From: Roseofilum capinflatum BLCC-M114
Lineage (GTDB): Bacteria > Cyanobacteriota > Cyanobacteriia > Cyanobacteriales > Desertifilaceae
DNA: 46,302 nt
Direction: 5' to 3'
Assembly (NCBI RefSeq): GCF_030068505.1
Contig: NZ_JAQOSO010000031.1
Coordinates: 1 to 46,302, forward strand
Each line of letters starts with the position of its first letter. The first letter of the stretch is position 1. The notes under the pieces are model-generated. The model was not told the origin of the DNA and ran no database searches. It saw only the letters and a program-made list of their open reading frames with translations. Both the position numbers and the translations under genes were made by a program. Shown here one piece after another: positions 34,824 through 43,562 of the stretch.

Positions 34824-36334
34824 TGATAGTTCAAGAAAAAAGACGGCTTGAGTGCCATGAATTCGATGATTTTTTAGTCACTGAGGTTTGTTTAGATCAG
34901 GTATCTGTAAACAACAATCAGCTCAAATTCACCTATCTCATTGATGGAGAACCGAATAGCTGTTCTATCAGATACAATACCGTTGATTTTGGCCATTCTC
35001 CTTTCAAATCCGAGCAAGAAGCTAAACGATTTGCTGTCATTTTAGCTGTATTATGTTCTTTAAGATTTGGAGCTGTACTCCCTCAAAAAGTTAATTTGCA
35101 AGCCTATAGTTCTTATATTGACCGAGAGTTATTGGACTTCCTTCAGGTAGCCATGGGTGGACATTGGAGCCAACATCGCTATCAAGTAGGAAAACTAGAT
35201 TACAAAACTCCCAAACTTCTAGTAGACGATTTACAGTTAGGGAAAAAAGCAACTTATCCTCTGTGGTCTATTTCAAAAGAAAATAGTCCAGTACAGGTTA
35301 TTCTAGGTTGTGGTTCTGGCAAAGATAGTTTGTTATGTAGTCGAATCTTAGAATCAGCAGGTGTGGAGTACGATATTGTCACCTACTTTCATGATATCTA
35401 TGGAGACAATAGTGACCAAGAAAATCTTTTTGAGCAAGTCACCAGTCATCTCAAATATTGTAATCGACATGGTGTGTATTTTAATGACGAATATTATGGG
35501 TGGGTTCAGAGGCGTTTGCAGCAAACTAACATCGTTGCTAGAACCAAAGACTATTTTGGTAAAAATCGGTTTCGCACTGAAGCAGGAGAAACCCTGTTAA
35601 CAACTGTTGCCATGATTCCTGTTCAAGTAGCTCATAGTATTCCTTTATTAGCGTTGGGTCATGAAAAAAGTGCAGATGCTCCAAATTTAGTTGAACCGGA
35701 ATCTGGGGAAGACGTTTCCCACCAGTGGACGAAAAGCTTGACATATCACAAGGCTATTACAGAGCAAATGTTGCGGATTTTTGATGGTGTTAACTCAGTT
35801 AGCTTGACCAAACCCATCCACGATGTAAAGATTTTTGATCTCCTTTTTCAACTCGATCCGACTTTACCTTATGCCACTAATTCCTGCAATTTCCAAAAAC
35901 CTTGGTGTTGCCGTTGTGAAAAATGTTGCTATGTTTTTTCTGGATTTGCAGCTTTTGGTAACCTAGATAAAACAGTTGAGGCTTTCGGCAATAATCTTTT
36001 AGACATGCCAGAAAATTTACCACTTTGGTCAGATCTATTAGGACTCAATGGCTATATTGCTTGGGAATGCGTGGGTCTACCAGAAGAAACACAGCTTTAT
36101 TTCTATAAACTTTATAAACAAGGAGTGAAAGGCCAAGCAATAGAGCTATTTGAATCTGAGATCATCCAACCCCTGCAAGACAAAGGTGAGTCATTAGACT
36201 TGTACTTTAGCGCAATTCAGGATCGTTGTTCTCAAGTCTATGAAACTCACCATACCATGCCTGAGTGGTTGTGGGAAAAAATAAAACCCGTTTTGCTCCA
36301 ACATGGATCGACAATCTTTTCAAATGAGGACTAA
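34823..36334 (+). CDS. MurL-family PP-loop epimerase-like protein
   Basis: 503 residues. MurL epimerises the terminal L-Glu of UDP-MurNAc-L-Ala-L-Glu using ATP. From memory, this protein keeps the MurL landmarks in order: ATP PP-loop LGCGSGKDS (161-169), a GHEKSADAP region, DVSHQWTKSL, SCNF (C355), the cysteine triplet WCCRCEKCCYVF (C362-x2-C365-x2-C368), FGNNLLDMP, AWECVG and PEWLWEKIKP. The gene is in a cassette with an unusual dioxygenase-methyltransferase fusion rather than with murD or other peptidoglycan genes. It may act on a different acidic or peptide substrate; assignment to family is strong, to substrate only inferred. Confidence 0.78.
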   Translation: MIVQEKRRLECHEFDDFLVTEVCLDQVSVNNNQLKFTYLIDGEPNSCSIRYNTVDFGHSPFKSEQEAKRFAVILAVLCSLRFGAVLPQKVNLQAYSSYIDRELLDFLQVAMGGHWSQHRYQVGKLDYKTPKLLVDDLQLGKKATYPLWSISKENSPVQVILGCGSGKDSLLCSRILESAGVEYDIVTYFHDIYGDNSDQENLFEQVTSHLKYCNRHGVYFNDEYYGWVQRRLQQTNIVARTKDYFGKNRFRTEAGETLLTTVAMIPVQVAHSIPLLALGHEKSADAPNLVEPESGEDVSHQWTKSLTYHKAITEQMLRIFDGVNSVSLTKPIHDVKIFDLLFQLDPTLPYATNSCNFQKPWCCRCEKCCYVFSGFAAFGNLDKTVEAFGNNLLDMPENLPLWSDLLGLNGYIAWECVGLPEETQLYFYKLYKQGVKGQAIELFESEIIQPLQDKGESLDLYFSAIQDRCSQVYETHHTMPEWLWEKIKPVLLQHGSTIFSNED

Positions 36335-36360
36335 ATCCTGTAAAATTAGGATGTTTTTTT
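36335..36360 (+). terminator. Terminator of the MurL-like gene
   Basis: ATCCT (36335-36339) and AGGAT (36348-36352) form a weak 5-bp stem with an 8-nt loop, followed by GTTTTTTT. It starts right after the stop codon, in the 69-bp gap between converging genes. Confidence 0.5.
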
Positions 36361-36403
36361 GGCAGCTTAGACAAAACTATAAATAGATGAAACGGCTGTA
36401 TGC

Positions 36404-38050
36404 CTAACTTTTCTGAGCAACCACTAAATACCGAGTTGAGGGTGAAGTGTCGTCTTCTGGTTCCAAGGGTTCTAGGGTAATCGCATCAAAGATATCTACC
36501 TGGCGGAAATACTGGTGAAATATATGGCGAACTTTCCACAGTGAAGGTAGATAACGGATATGGGTTCCCTCGTCAGTAATACGGAGTTGACCACTCTGTT
36601 TACTGACGTTAATAATCTTGCTTTGCTGGAAAGTATTATGATTTTTTTCCAGTAGGGTAGGTTGACGTAGAGAAATCACGTTTTCGGTAGTGATGACATT
36701 GGGATACCAACGGATGTGATCGGGAGTGATGAAGTCGCCAATAAAATACCCCCCTGTTTTGGTCAGTTCGGCGGTTTTCGCGATCGCCTTTTGCATATCT
36801 GTTTGAGGCAGATATTGAAACACATTGAGGATTGCCATGCTAATATCCCAACGGTCAGTTTCCACATCCATCGTCAAAATATCCCTTACTTCTGCTCTAA
36901 TCTTCTCAGAAGCAAGTTTTACCATGGCAGGGGATATATCCATACCCAAGAGTCGTTGTGGGTTCACTCCATAAGTTTTCAGGATAAATTCTTCCATAAT
37001 TCCCGTGCCACAGCCAATAGAAATTAGATCGGCATCAGCCAGATTTTGCTGATATTTTTCAACAAAAAACTCAATGTACCGAGCCACAAAGTTATTCAAA
37101 CATTGTTTACCAATCACCTCATCATAGACTCTGGCATAGGTAAAGAAAGAATCTTCCTCAGCTTTATTAATCTGCAAAATTTCATTTTGTAAGTGAGCCG
37201 CACAAGTTAATTCTTTACAGATGATTTTCCAAACATTAGTATCAGTTGTATGCCCTTTATCATCGATGTTTTCCATCAATTCTTTTTTGAAATCATCCCA
37301 GTATTTAAGATCAAAAAGCTCACCAATTAACCGAGGCTCTACTTCTTTCATTGGGGAATCTAGACGATGACATTTTCTTACCCGATAGAGATATTCAACC
37401 GTATTGCGAAGAAAAGTAAAATAGGAAGCATTTGGGGCGGGTTTAGTGCTGCTAATTTTGTCTTTAGGTAAGCCAAAAAACACCCCTCCATTTGTTTGCT
37501 CAATAACGCCTTCAGTGATGTTCCAAATACTGGTATCTGCGGTAATTGCTGCGTGAGAAAATTCTGCATCATTTACTCCATAAACATGCAGACTCAGAAA
37601 CTTTTCTTGAGAACAATTACCCATTTGATGAATGAGTTTATTGCCTACAGCAACGACTTCACCGGATTTAAGGGTTTCACGAGATAAAGTGGTGAGCAAG
37701 TCATCTTGTAGAAAAAAAATAGTGTGTTCTGCTTGACCAAAAACTTGTACTGCTCCCCATTGAGTATAGCCATGATTATGAATAGCCGAAACATCTCCGG
37801 GTAGCCAGGACATCACCATAATTTCAAAAAAGCGATCGCTAAACATCAATTGACGACCGTAGCTATCTTCCGCAGGGTGAACAAAACACTCCCAGGGAAG
37901 CAACTCTTCTGTTCTGACTCCAGCATTTAAAACAACTTCCTTCACCAAAGCGGGTTTAAGATGATAGCGATATTGGTAAATCCTGTCAATAATCTTCTGT
38001 ATCGATGATGGTAAAGAGCTAAGTACCGCCCCTTCTTTAAATTGATTCAT
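36404..38050 (-). CDS. Cysteine-dioxygenase-like cupin fused to a SAM methyltransferase
   Basis: 548 residues from the ATG at 38050 (GGAG ribosome site; a TTG one codon earlier is not preferred). Residues about 55-190 match thiol dioxygenases: YGRQLM (R66 for carboxylate), PGDVSAIHNHG (H91 and H93) and LIHQMGN (H141) give the three-His iron site, and LSLHVYG follows. Residues about 300-545 are a class I methyltransferase with ISIGCGTGIMEEF (near 345) and GMDISPAMV. About 110 residues in between are unassigned. Oxidation of a thiol plus methyl transfer in one chain is unusual. It lies 90 bp downstream of a second methyltransferase and converges on the MurL-like gene. Confidence 0.75.
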   Translation of the reverse strand: MNQFKEGAVLSSLPSSIQKIIDRIYQYRYHLKPALVKEVVLNAGVRTEELLPWECFVHPAEDSYGRQLMFSDRFFEIMVMSWLPGDVSAIHNHGYTQWGAVQVFGQAEHTIFFLQDDLLTTLSRETLKSGEVVAVGNKLIHQMGNCSQEKFLSLHVYGVNDAEFSHAAITADTSIWNITEGVIEQTNGGVFFGLPKDKISSTKPAPNASYFTFLRNTVEYLYRVRKCHRLDSPMKEVEPRLIGELFDLKYWDDFKKELMENIDDKGHTTDTNVWKIICKELTCAAHLQNEILQINKAEEDSFFTYARVYDEVIGKQCLNNFVARYIEFFVEKYQQNLADADLISIGCGTGIMEEFILKTYGVNPQRLLGMDISPAMVKLASEKIRAEVRDILTMDVETDRWDISMAILNVFQYLPQTDMQKAIAKTAELTKTGGYFIGDFITPDHIRWYPNVITTENVISLRQPTLLEKNHNTFQQSKIINVSKQSGQLRITDEGTHIRYLPSLWKVRHIFHQYFRQVDIFDAITLEPLEPEDDTSPSTRYLVVAQKS

Positions 38051-38143
38051 CAATCACTCCTGACTCTACTTTCAAGCCTCAATGTTACGCAGAATCCAAT
38101 CAAGACGAATAGCAAAAATGTATTTTAAACCTCACTTCAGTAA

Positions 38144-38893
38144 TTAGTTTGCAAGGATATCACTCTTTTTTCTACCCATAATTGCTACATAAATTAGAGA
38201 TCGTCCATCTAAGTAAAACCGGTGCTGATATTCATGGGTCTTTTCCATCTTAAAAATAGCTTCTTTAGCGACCCAAGGATGCCATGCTGAAAACGAGTTT
38301 GCACCTGTATCTTCCCATCGTTCTTTTTGCACATTGAAGGCAATCCAGCTATGAGGAGCAACCATATTATAAGCTGTTGCCCAAGCTGAAGCCGGAATAT
38401 GATTGAATCCAAGAGCAGAACCACAAACAATACAGTTAAACCCTCGATTACTTAAGGCTTTGTGTGTCGTTTCGCTTAAGTTGCTGAGGTCTTCGATATA
38501 ATAATTTTCATAAACCCCTGGATAAGTATGGGACACAGCATCTAAAGCTTCTGGTACAATGTCAATTCCAGTAATTGATTTAATCCCTAAATCAGCTAGA
38601 GCTTTACCAAACATCCCACTACCTGCGCCGACTTCTAATACCACCAAATCTTCAACAGAACCTCCTGCTTGAGTTACTTGCTCGGCCAGTAGTGAAGAGA
38701 GAATGGTATGGGATTGAGCCTGTAACTTCTCCATTAAGTGTTCATAAAGGAAGGGAATTCTGTAGATTTGAGGATAATCGTGCAGTTTAATCTTCCGTTC
38801 TTCTCCGTTATTCTTTAACCAAACAAACTCTTCTTGGATAACCGAGTTTTCAGATTCTTGTGGAATCCGAATATCAAATTGAACATTTTCCAT
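38144..38893 (-). CDS. Class I SAM-dependent methyltransferase
   Basis: 249 residues from the ATG at 38893; a GTG at 38905 is alternative. The SAM pocket is VVLEVGAGSGMFGKAL (motif I), TGIDIVPEALDAV (motif II, acidic end of beta-2) and FNCIVCGSALGF (motif IV region). The N-terminal 60 residues (KLHDYPQIYRIPFLYEHLMEK) look like a substrate-binding cap. It is the first gene of the minus-strand transcript, with the dioxygenase-methyltransferase fusion 90 bp on. The substrate is unknown. Confidence 0.8.
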   Translation of the reverse strand: MENVQFDIRIPQESENSVIQEEFVWLKNNGEERKIKLHDYPQIYRIPFLYEHLMEKLQAQSHTILSSLLAEQVTQAGGSVEDLVVLEVGAGSGMFGKALADLGIKSITGIDIVPEALDAVSHTYPGVYENYYIEDLSNLSETTHKALSNRGFNCIVCGSALGFNHIPASAWATAYNMVAPHSWIAFNVQKERWEDTGANSFSAWHPWVAKEAIFKMEKTHEYQHRFYLDGRSLIYVAIMGRKKSDILAN

Positions 38894-38942
38894 AGTGAAA
38901 TGCACGTGGTATTTGAATCAAAGAACTAAAGGGGTTTTAAGG

Positions 38943-38971
38943 ATTCTAAGGTGAATTTAAGGGGTTGTCAA
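38943..38971 (-). promoter_or_regulatory. Near-consensus sigma-70 promoter of the methyltransferase operon
   Basis: Read on the minus strand, TTGACA (38966-38971) and TAGAAT (38943-38948) have the ideal 17-bp spacing. The predicted start of transcription is about 43 nt before the ATG at 38893. This is among the best promoter matches in the window. Confidence 0.6.
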
Positions 38972-39063
38972 CTCTTCCAAGAGGTCGAAAAAGACAGAAG
39001 TGTTTTTGATTAAGCATTGATTAAGAAGGGAAGCCTGTAATTTGCCTCCCGATCTGTGTATTA

Positions 39064-40965
39064 TTAAGCGCTCCCAGCTTTCACCAAATCAACCGGTAAG
39101 CTGGGTTGATTTTTCTGGTAGTCGGTGACCATTTTGCGGAATTGATCGCCCTCAATGGTTTCTTGGTCTAATAAAATATCCACCAATTTATCCATCAGGG
39201 GGCGATATTCTCGCAGCAATTTCCGAGCTTGTTCATGACAACGGACGGCAATTTCTCGCACTTGGCGATCGATTTGGGTAGCAACTTCTTCCGAATATTC
39301 GGAACGAGTCATTAAATCTCGGCCTAAAAAGACCTCACTATTGCCACTTTCGAGGGCTAGAGGCCCTAAATCAGACATGCCATAACGGGTAACCATTTCC
39401 CTAGCGAGTTTAGCCACACTTTCGATATCGCCACTGGCTCCTTTGGTGACTTCGGCATAACCAAATACTTCTTCTTCAGCCGCTCGTCCACCGAGCAAGA
39501 TAGTAATTTGATTGAGTAACCAAGCGCGGCTGTAGAGTCCACTGTCGATGATATCTTCATTGAAGACTTGTTGGGCAAAGCCGCCAATGCCTCCGGAACG
39601 GGGAATGATGGTGACTTTGTTCAGGGGGTCGGCGTTTTTGAGCAGGGTCATTAAGAGAGCATGGCCGGTTTCATGGTAGGCAATGAGGCGCTTTTTCTTG
39701 CTGTCGAGGAGGGGGTTGAGGGTGAGGCCGATGGTAATGCGATCGATCGCATCATTAATTTCTGCGGGAGTTATGGCTTCCTTGCGCCGTCTAGCGGTGA
39801 GAATGGCAGCTTCATTGAGTAGGTTCGCCAAATCTGCACCAGAAAAACCAGGGGTGCGTTGGGCGATCGCCTCTAAAGATACATCTGCCCCCACTTTCTT
39901 ATCGCGAGCATGAACCTCTAGAATTCCCAACCGGCCCTTATAGGTCGGCAAATCCACCATCACCTGGCGGTCAAAACGACCCGGACGCAATAGGGCTTGA
40001 TCCAACACATCCGGGCGGTTGGTTGCCGCAATTACAATCACGCCACTGTTGCCTTCAAAGCCGTCCATTTCCGTCAACAATTGGTTTAGGGTTTGTTCCC
40101 GTTCATCATTCCCCCCACCAATACCTGCGCCCCGTTGACGGCCAACGGCATCAATTTCATCGATAAACACTAAACAGGGAGCATTTTCCTTGGCTTTCTT
40201 AAACAAGTCCCGAACCCGCGAAGCGCCCACACCGACGAACATCTCCACAAACTCGGAACCGGAGATGCTGAAGAAAGGAACGCCTGCTTCACCGGCGATC
40301 GCCTTGGCCATCAGGGTTTTCCCGGTTCCCGGAGGCCCCACTAATAACACCCCCCTCGGAATTTTCGCTCCAATGGCCGTAAACCGCTCCGGTTGTTTCA
40401 AGAAGGTCACCACCTCTTGCAACTCTTCTTTGGCTTCTTCCACTCCAGCCACATCATTAAACAGCACTCCCGTTTTGGCCTCCATCTGGAATTTGGCCTT
40501 CGATTTGCCAAAATTTAGGGCATTGCCCGCCGACTGGGAAGAGCGCTTAATAATCATCATTAATCCAATCACCACCAACAGGATTAACAACAGGTTGGCC
40601 ACACTACTGACCACCATGCGATTATCCGCGCTGGCCTGTTCCCCAAAGCTGACTTTATTGGCTTTTAGGGCTTCAATCAATTCGGGGTTGCGCTCAAAAA
40701 TGACCACTTCTTGCTCGGTCTCCGCTCCCTCTAGCTTCACTTGAGCGCGGTTTTTCGTGGGGTCAATTTCGACGTGGTTGACTTCTCCCGCTTCAATTTT
40801 TTCTAATAATTGGGTATAACTCAAGCTGTTGGACTGAGCCTGTACTGGACGATTTAAGAGACTCCAGGTGAACAGCAAGGAACTACTTAGGGCCACGGTA
40901 GCGCCCAGGGTAATCCCTTTGCGTTTGAGGGTTTGAGCCATAGTTTTGAATTGAGAACTGTTCAT
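39064..40965 (-). CDS. ftsH: ATP-dependent zinc metalloprotease FtsH
   Basis: 633 residues from the ATG at 40965; 40995 would extend it past the usual start. FtsH is a membrane-anchored AAA+ protease, important in cyanobacteria for photosystem II repair. TM1 is at about 14-40 ([20 protein letters not shown]) and TM2 at about 110-132. Walker A GPPGTGKT (about 210), Walker B VFIDEIDA, the RPGRFDRQV second region of homology, and the zinc motif HETGH (about 431) are intact. Its last 234 nt are duplicated at 34365-34598, so the cassette lies directly downstream of it. Confidence 0.96.
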   Translation of the reverse strand: MNSSQFKTMAQTLKRKGITLGATVALSSSLLFTWSLLNRPVQAQSNSLSYTQLLEKIEAGEVNHVEIDPTKNRAQVKLEGAETEQEVVIFERNPELIEALKANKVSFGEQASADNRMVVSSVANLLLILLVVIGLMMIIKRSSQSAGNALNFGKSKAKFQMEAKTGVLFNDVAGVEEAKEELQEVVTFLKQPERFTAIGAKIPRGVLLVGPPGTGKTLMAKAIAGEAGVPFFSISGSEFVEMFVGVGASRVRDLFKKAKENAPCLVFIDEIDAVGRQRGAGIGGGNDEREQTLNQLLTEMDGFEGNSGVIVIAATNRPDVLDQALLRPGRFDRQVMVDLPTYKGRLGILEVHARDKKVGADVSLEAIAQRTPGFSGADLANLLNEAAILTARRRKEAITPAEINDAIDRITIGLTLNPLLDSKKKRLIAYHETGHALLMTLLKNADPLNKVTIIPRSGGIGGFAQQVFNEDIIDSGLYSRAWLLNQITILLGGRAAEEEVFGYAEVTKGASGDIESVAKLAREMVTRYGMSDLGPLALESGNSEVFLGRDLMTRSEYSEEVATQIDRQVREIAVRCHEQARKLLREYRPLMDKLVDILLDQETIEGDQFRKMVTDYQKNQPSLPVDLVKAGSA

Positions 40966-41101
40966 AGCGTGAGATCCGGTGGTGCGATCGCCCAATAGAT
41001 TAACGGTTGATTTGAGAATCGACTCCTCTAGGATAGTACGGGTTCTCTTGGGTTACTCTTCTTAGTGTACCGTTGATAGCTGAGAGTGGACAGTCGGCTG
41101 T

Positions 41102-41500
41102 TTAATAGTATTCTTGGACTAAATTGGGATTGAGTTTAGCTAAATTAGATACGAGATGACCGGGAATGAGATTCGGGGGTTGTGGGAGGGTTAAACCACA
41201 CCACTGGGCTACATCCACAGATAGGGTAACGCAGTCCGGGCCTTTACCAATACAGTAGATGAGTCTTCGGTATTTGTTTAAAATCTGGGGAATGGTTTGC
41301 TCTAAATGGGAGTCAGGAATCTCAAATTTGACTAAGTGTTTGATGTAGGGAGTTCTATCGGAGCGATCGATGTATCCAGGGCAGAGGGGGAATTTGGGGA
41401 TTTTTGGTTTGAAGGCATACCATTCTGATTTATGGTGGTATTCAAACCAACAGACAGAATGAGGAAAACCGGTTTCGCTAATGATGGTGAGATATCCCAT
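41102..41500 (-). CDS. Hypothetical protein
   Basis: 132 residues from the ATG at 41500 (AGAAGG ribosome site). It has MGYLTIISETGFPHSVCWFEYHHK, a Lys/Pro-rich middle (FKPKIPKFPLCPGYIDRSD), and KGPDCVTLSVDVAQWCGLTLPQPPNLIPG. I do not recognise a family. Upstream of the ATG the same frame is open through an unrelated antitoxin remnant, so a longer start should not be used. Confidence 0.5.
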   Translation of the reverse strand: MGYLTIISETGFPHSVCWFEYHHKSEWYAFKPKIPKFPLCPGYIDRSDRTPYIKHLVKFEIPDSHLEQTIPQILNKYRRLIYCIGKGPDCVTLSVDVAQWCGLTLPQPPNLIPGHLVSNLAKLNPNLVQEYY

Positions 41501-41527
41501 AACCTTCTCTGGATAGAAAGATGTCCT

Positions 41528-41602
41528 CATTTTAAGCGATCGCGAGGGAACCCTTGTAGCGAGTTGGGCACAACGAGCCATGATTTCTTCCCAAGTGCGA
41601 TC
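41528..41602 (-). pseudogene. Remnant of a VapB-like antitoxin
   Basis: About 25 codons containing TWEEIMARCAQLATRV, which matches TWEEIMAHSAQLAG of the intact antitoxin at 42146-42397 at both protein and DNA level. The C-terminal toxin-binding half is absent. It is fused in frame to the hypothetical gene downstream. Confidence 0.6.
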
Positions 41603-41692
41603 GCCCCTCTCACGTCTGGGAGTTATCACTAACGAAAGAATAAGGGTTCCAGCCCTCTTTTTCGCAAAGTGACAGAAGAGGATTATATTTGA

Positions 41693-42142
41693 TCAGCTTG
41701 CCAACCAGGATTCTAAGGGTAGTGCTTTCACTGCTTGCATCCGTTGAAAATCCCTGTCTCCTGAAACAAGGGTTAATCCGTTGCGTAAGGCGATCGCCGC
41801 AATCCACAAGTCATTTTCACCAATTCCCAAGTTTTCTATCCTGATTTTTCTACGCTTATTTCTCTCTTTGGGGCCAAAATACTCTAAAACTTCTGCCTTA
41901 AACTCAGCATAAATATTGGCAGTCACTTCATCAATGCGATAAATGCGAATATCTTCGAGAAACAGGTTTACCTGCGCCAGATTTCTAGCTTTTTGTTCCG
42001 ACTTATAGGCCATGTATAGCAATTCACCTTGAACGATGACACAGGTAGCAACTTGTGATTCCCCCACCTCAATAATGCGGTTGATTACGGGCCTATCTCC
42101 CTGAATAATGCGGCTACAATGATTGGTGTCGAGTAGATACAT
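41693..42142 (-). CDS. VapC-type PIN-domain toxin
   Basis: 149 residues. VapC toxins are Mg2+-dependent RNases, often cutting tRNA or rRNA. The PIN acidic set is present: D5 in MYLLDTNHCSR, E in IVQGELLY, D in GENDLWIAAIA and D in VSGDRDFQRM. It lies 3 bp downstream of its antitoxin gene. Confidence 0.88.
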   Translation of the reverse strand: MYLLDTNHCSRIIQGDRPVINRIIEVGESQVATCVIVQGELLYMAYKSEQKARNLAQVNLFLEDIRIYRIDEVTANIYAEFKAEVLEYFGPKERNKRRKIRIENLGIGENDLWIAAIALRNGLTLVSGDRDFQRMQAVKALPLESWLAS

Positions 42143-42145
42143 AGA

Positions 42146-42397
42146 TTAAAACTCTAGAGGGCTACGGGTTTCGTACACGCTCTCTAAGCACTCTTCCAAG
42201 TCATTACCGGCCCAGGTTCCTGCATGTCTTAATAAGGAACGGCCGGAAGCTGGGCGAAACGAGGGGGGTTTTTCTGAAGACAGGGTTTGAGGTGGATTGG
42301 AAAGTACCGTCACGCGCACGCTACATCCAGCGAGTTGGGCTGAATGGGCCATAATTTCTTCCCAAGTTCCCTCTATTTCTATAGGTTGTTGTGTCAT
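42146..42397 (-). CDS. VapB-type antitoxin of the PIN toxin
   Basis: 83 residues, directly upstream of vapC (3-bp gap). The N-terminal TWEEIMAHSAQLAGCSVRVTVL resembles small cyanobacterial antitoxins, and the C-terminal WAGNDLEECLESVYETRSP is the toxin-binding tail (WxGxDLExxLxxVYxxRS). A HIP1-rich spacer precedes it. Confidence 0.82.
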   Translation of the reverse strand: MTQQPIEIEGTWEEIMAHSAQLAGCSVRVTVLSNPPQTLSSEKPPSFRPASGRSLLRHAGTWAGNDLEECLESVYETRSPLEF

Positions 42398-42503
42398 CGA
42401 TCGCTAACCTGCAAGCACGATTAGGTTGATTATAACCTTACTGGAGGAAGACTTCTGGGATTTATAATATCTCTAGCCTGTCCATATTGTAGGGGAGAAG
42501 GTT

Positions 42504-42636
42504 ATGACCCAAGTTTTGCCAGCGCAAGATGTCGTCATCAAGCGATGCAAATTACCCAGTTCAAATAATGACTGTTGTTGTCTCCGACACTTCTCTCATT
42601 GGCTATGGTACACTTAGAATTAAGTCTATCAGATAA
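42504..42636 (+). pseudogene. Remnants of a DUF3368-type PIN toxin locus
   Basis: At 42504, after a very strong AGGGGAGAAGG site, a 37-codon ORF begins MTQVLPAQDVVIKR and ends at 42617. In another frame at 42568, 22 codons read MTVVVSDTSLIGYG, the start of a PIN toxin of the DUF3368 group. Both are too short to work, so this looks like a deleted antitoxin-toxin pair. Confidence 0.4.
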
Positions 42637-42644
42637 ATAAGGAA

Positions 42645-42857
42645 ATGGTACAAATTACCACAATAGAATTACCAGAAAACTTACAGACTTTACTAATCGA
42701 AGTTGAAAAAACTAAGATTCCGCTTACGATTCTTCATGACGGAAAACCGTTAGCCATTGTTTATCCTGCTACTAACCCCATTGCCCGTCCCAGCTTTGGA
42801 GTAATGAAAGGGACGGGTGAAATTGTGGGAGATACAGCGCTTCGCGCTAGGGAATAG
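42645..42857 (+). CDS. Orphan Phd/VapB-like antitoxin with repeat-altered C terminus
   Basis: 70 residues. TTIELPENLQTLLIEVEK and PLTILHDGKPLAIVYPATN are the standard fold of antitoxins paired with PIN toxins, and ARPSFGVMKGTGEIVGD is their conserved hinge. After GD, relatives continue with a toxin-binding tail. Here the reading frame instead runs into the repeat GCGCTTCGCGC (ALRARE) and stops. No toxin gene follows, so it is probably non-functional as a neutraliser. Confidence 0.65.
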   Translation: MVQITTIELPENLQTLLIEVEKTKIPLTILHDGKPLAIVYPATNPIARPSFGVMKGTGEIVGDTALRARE

Positions 42858-42911
42858 GGAATAGGGAATAGGGTTGTGGTACATGGCTTTGAGCCTTTAA
42901 GACTTTACACC

Positions 42912-42934
42912 ATAACAGCGAAAACTGCTGTATG
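42912..42934. repeat. CATAACAGCGAAAACTGCTG palindromic repeat
   Basis: A short near-palindrome, ACAGC-GAAAACT-GCTGT, also found at about 24985-25007 and, in degenerate form, near 3958-3975. It separates the orphan antitoxin from the Uma2 gene. Confidence 0.65.
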
Positions 42935-42986
42935 TTAGAATTTCGATACGTTTAGCGTTAATCACCCTCATCACAGAAATAAAAAT

Positions 42987-43562
42987 ATGACAGCATTGAT
43001 TTTGAATAATCCAGAAACCGCTTCGATTACGGATGAACAATTTTATCAACTTTGTGCTGCAAACCGTAACTTAAGATTAGAACGAACTGCTCAAGGGAAC
43101 TTAATGATTATGCCACCGACGGGAGGAGAAACCAGTAAGCGTAATTCTGACATCAACCTAGAATTATCTCTATGGAATAGAGAAACCCAATTAGGAATTG
43201 TCTTTGATTCATCGGGTGGGTTTACGCTTCCGAATGGGGCAGATTATTCCCCCGATGCTTCTTGGATACCCTTAGCGAAATGGGATGCTTTAACCGCAGA
43301 ACAGAAGACGAAATTTTTACCATTATCTCCCGATTTTGCGATCGAACTGCGATCGCCTAGCGATTCCTTAAAGCTACTACAAGGAAAAATGCAGGAATAT
43401 ATAGATAATGGTACTCGCTTAGGTTGGCTGATTAACCCAAAAAACCATCAAGTTGAAATTTATCGTCAGGGACAAGAAAAACAAGTTTTAGACCATCCTC
43501 TCACTCTATCAGGAGAAGATATTTTACCGGGATTTACTTTAAATCTTCAATTGATTTGGTAA
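42987..43562 (+). CDS. Uma2 family (DUF820) restriction-endonuclease-fold protein
   Basis: 191 residues. This is a second, divergent member of the family in the window. EQFYQLCAANRNLRLERTAQG, MPPTGGETSKRNSDINLEL, PDASWIPLAKWDAL, FAIELRSPSDSLKLLQGKM and GWLINPKNHQVEIYR are family marks with the PD-(D/E)XK-like PD and E. Function unknown. Confidence 0.85.
   Translation: MTALILNNPETASITDEQFYQLCAANRNLRLERTAQGNLMIMPPTGGETSKRNSDINLELSLWNRETQLGIVFDSSGGFTLPNGADYSPDASWIPLAKWDALTAEQKTKFLPLSPDFAIELRSPSDSLKLLQGKMQEYIDNGTRLGWLINPKNHQVEIYRQGQEKQVLDHPLTLSGEDILPGFTLNLQLIW

Noticed and set aside
40190-40744. 184-residue open frame opposite ftsH
   Set aside because: It is antisense to the conserved ATPase region of ftsH, with no independent start signals or recognised motifs.
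41501-41629. Longer start for the hypothetical protein at 41102
   Set aside because: The upstream part is an antitoxin remnant (TWEEIMAR), and a good ribosome site precedes the ATG at 41500.
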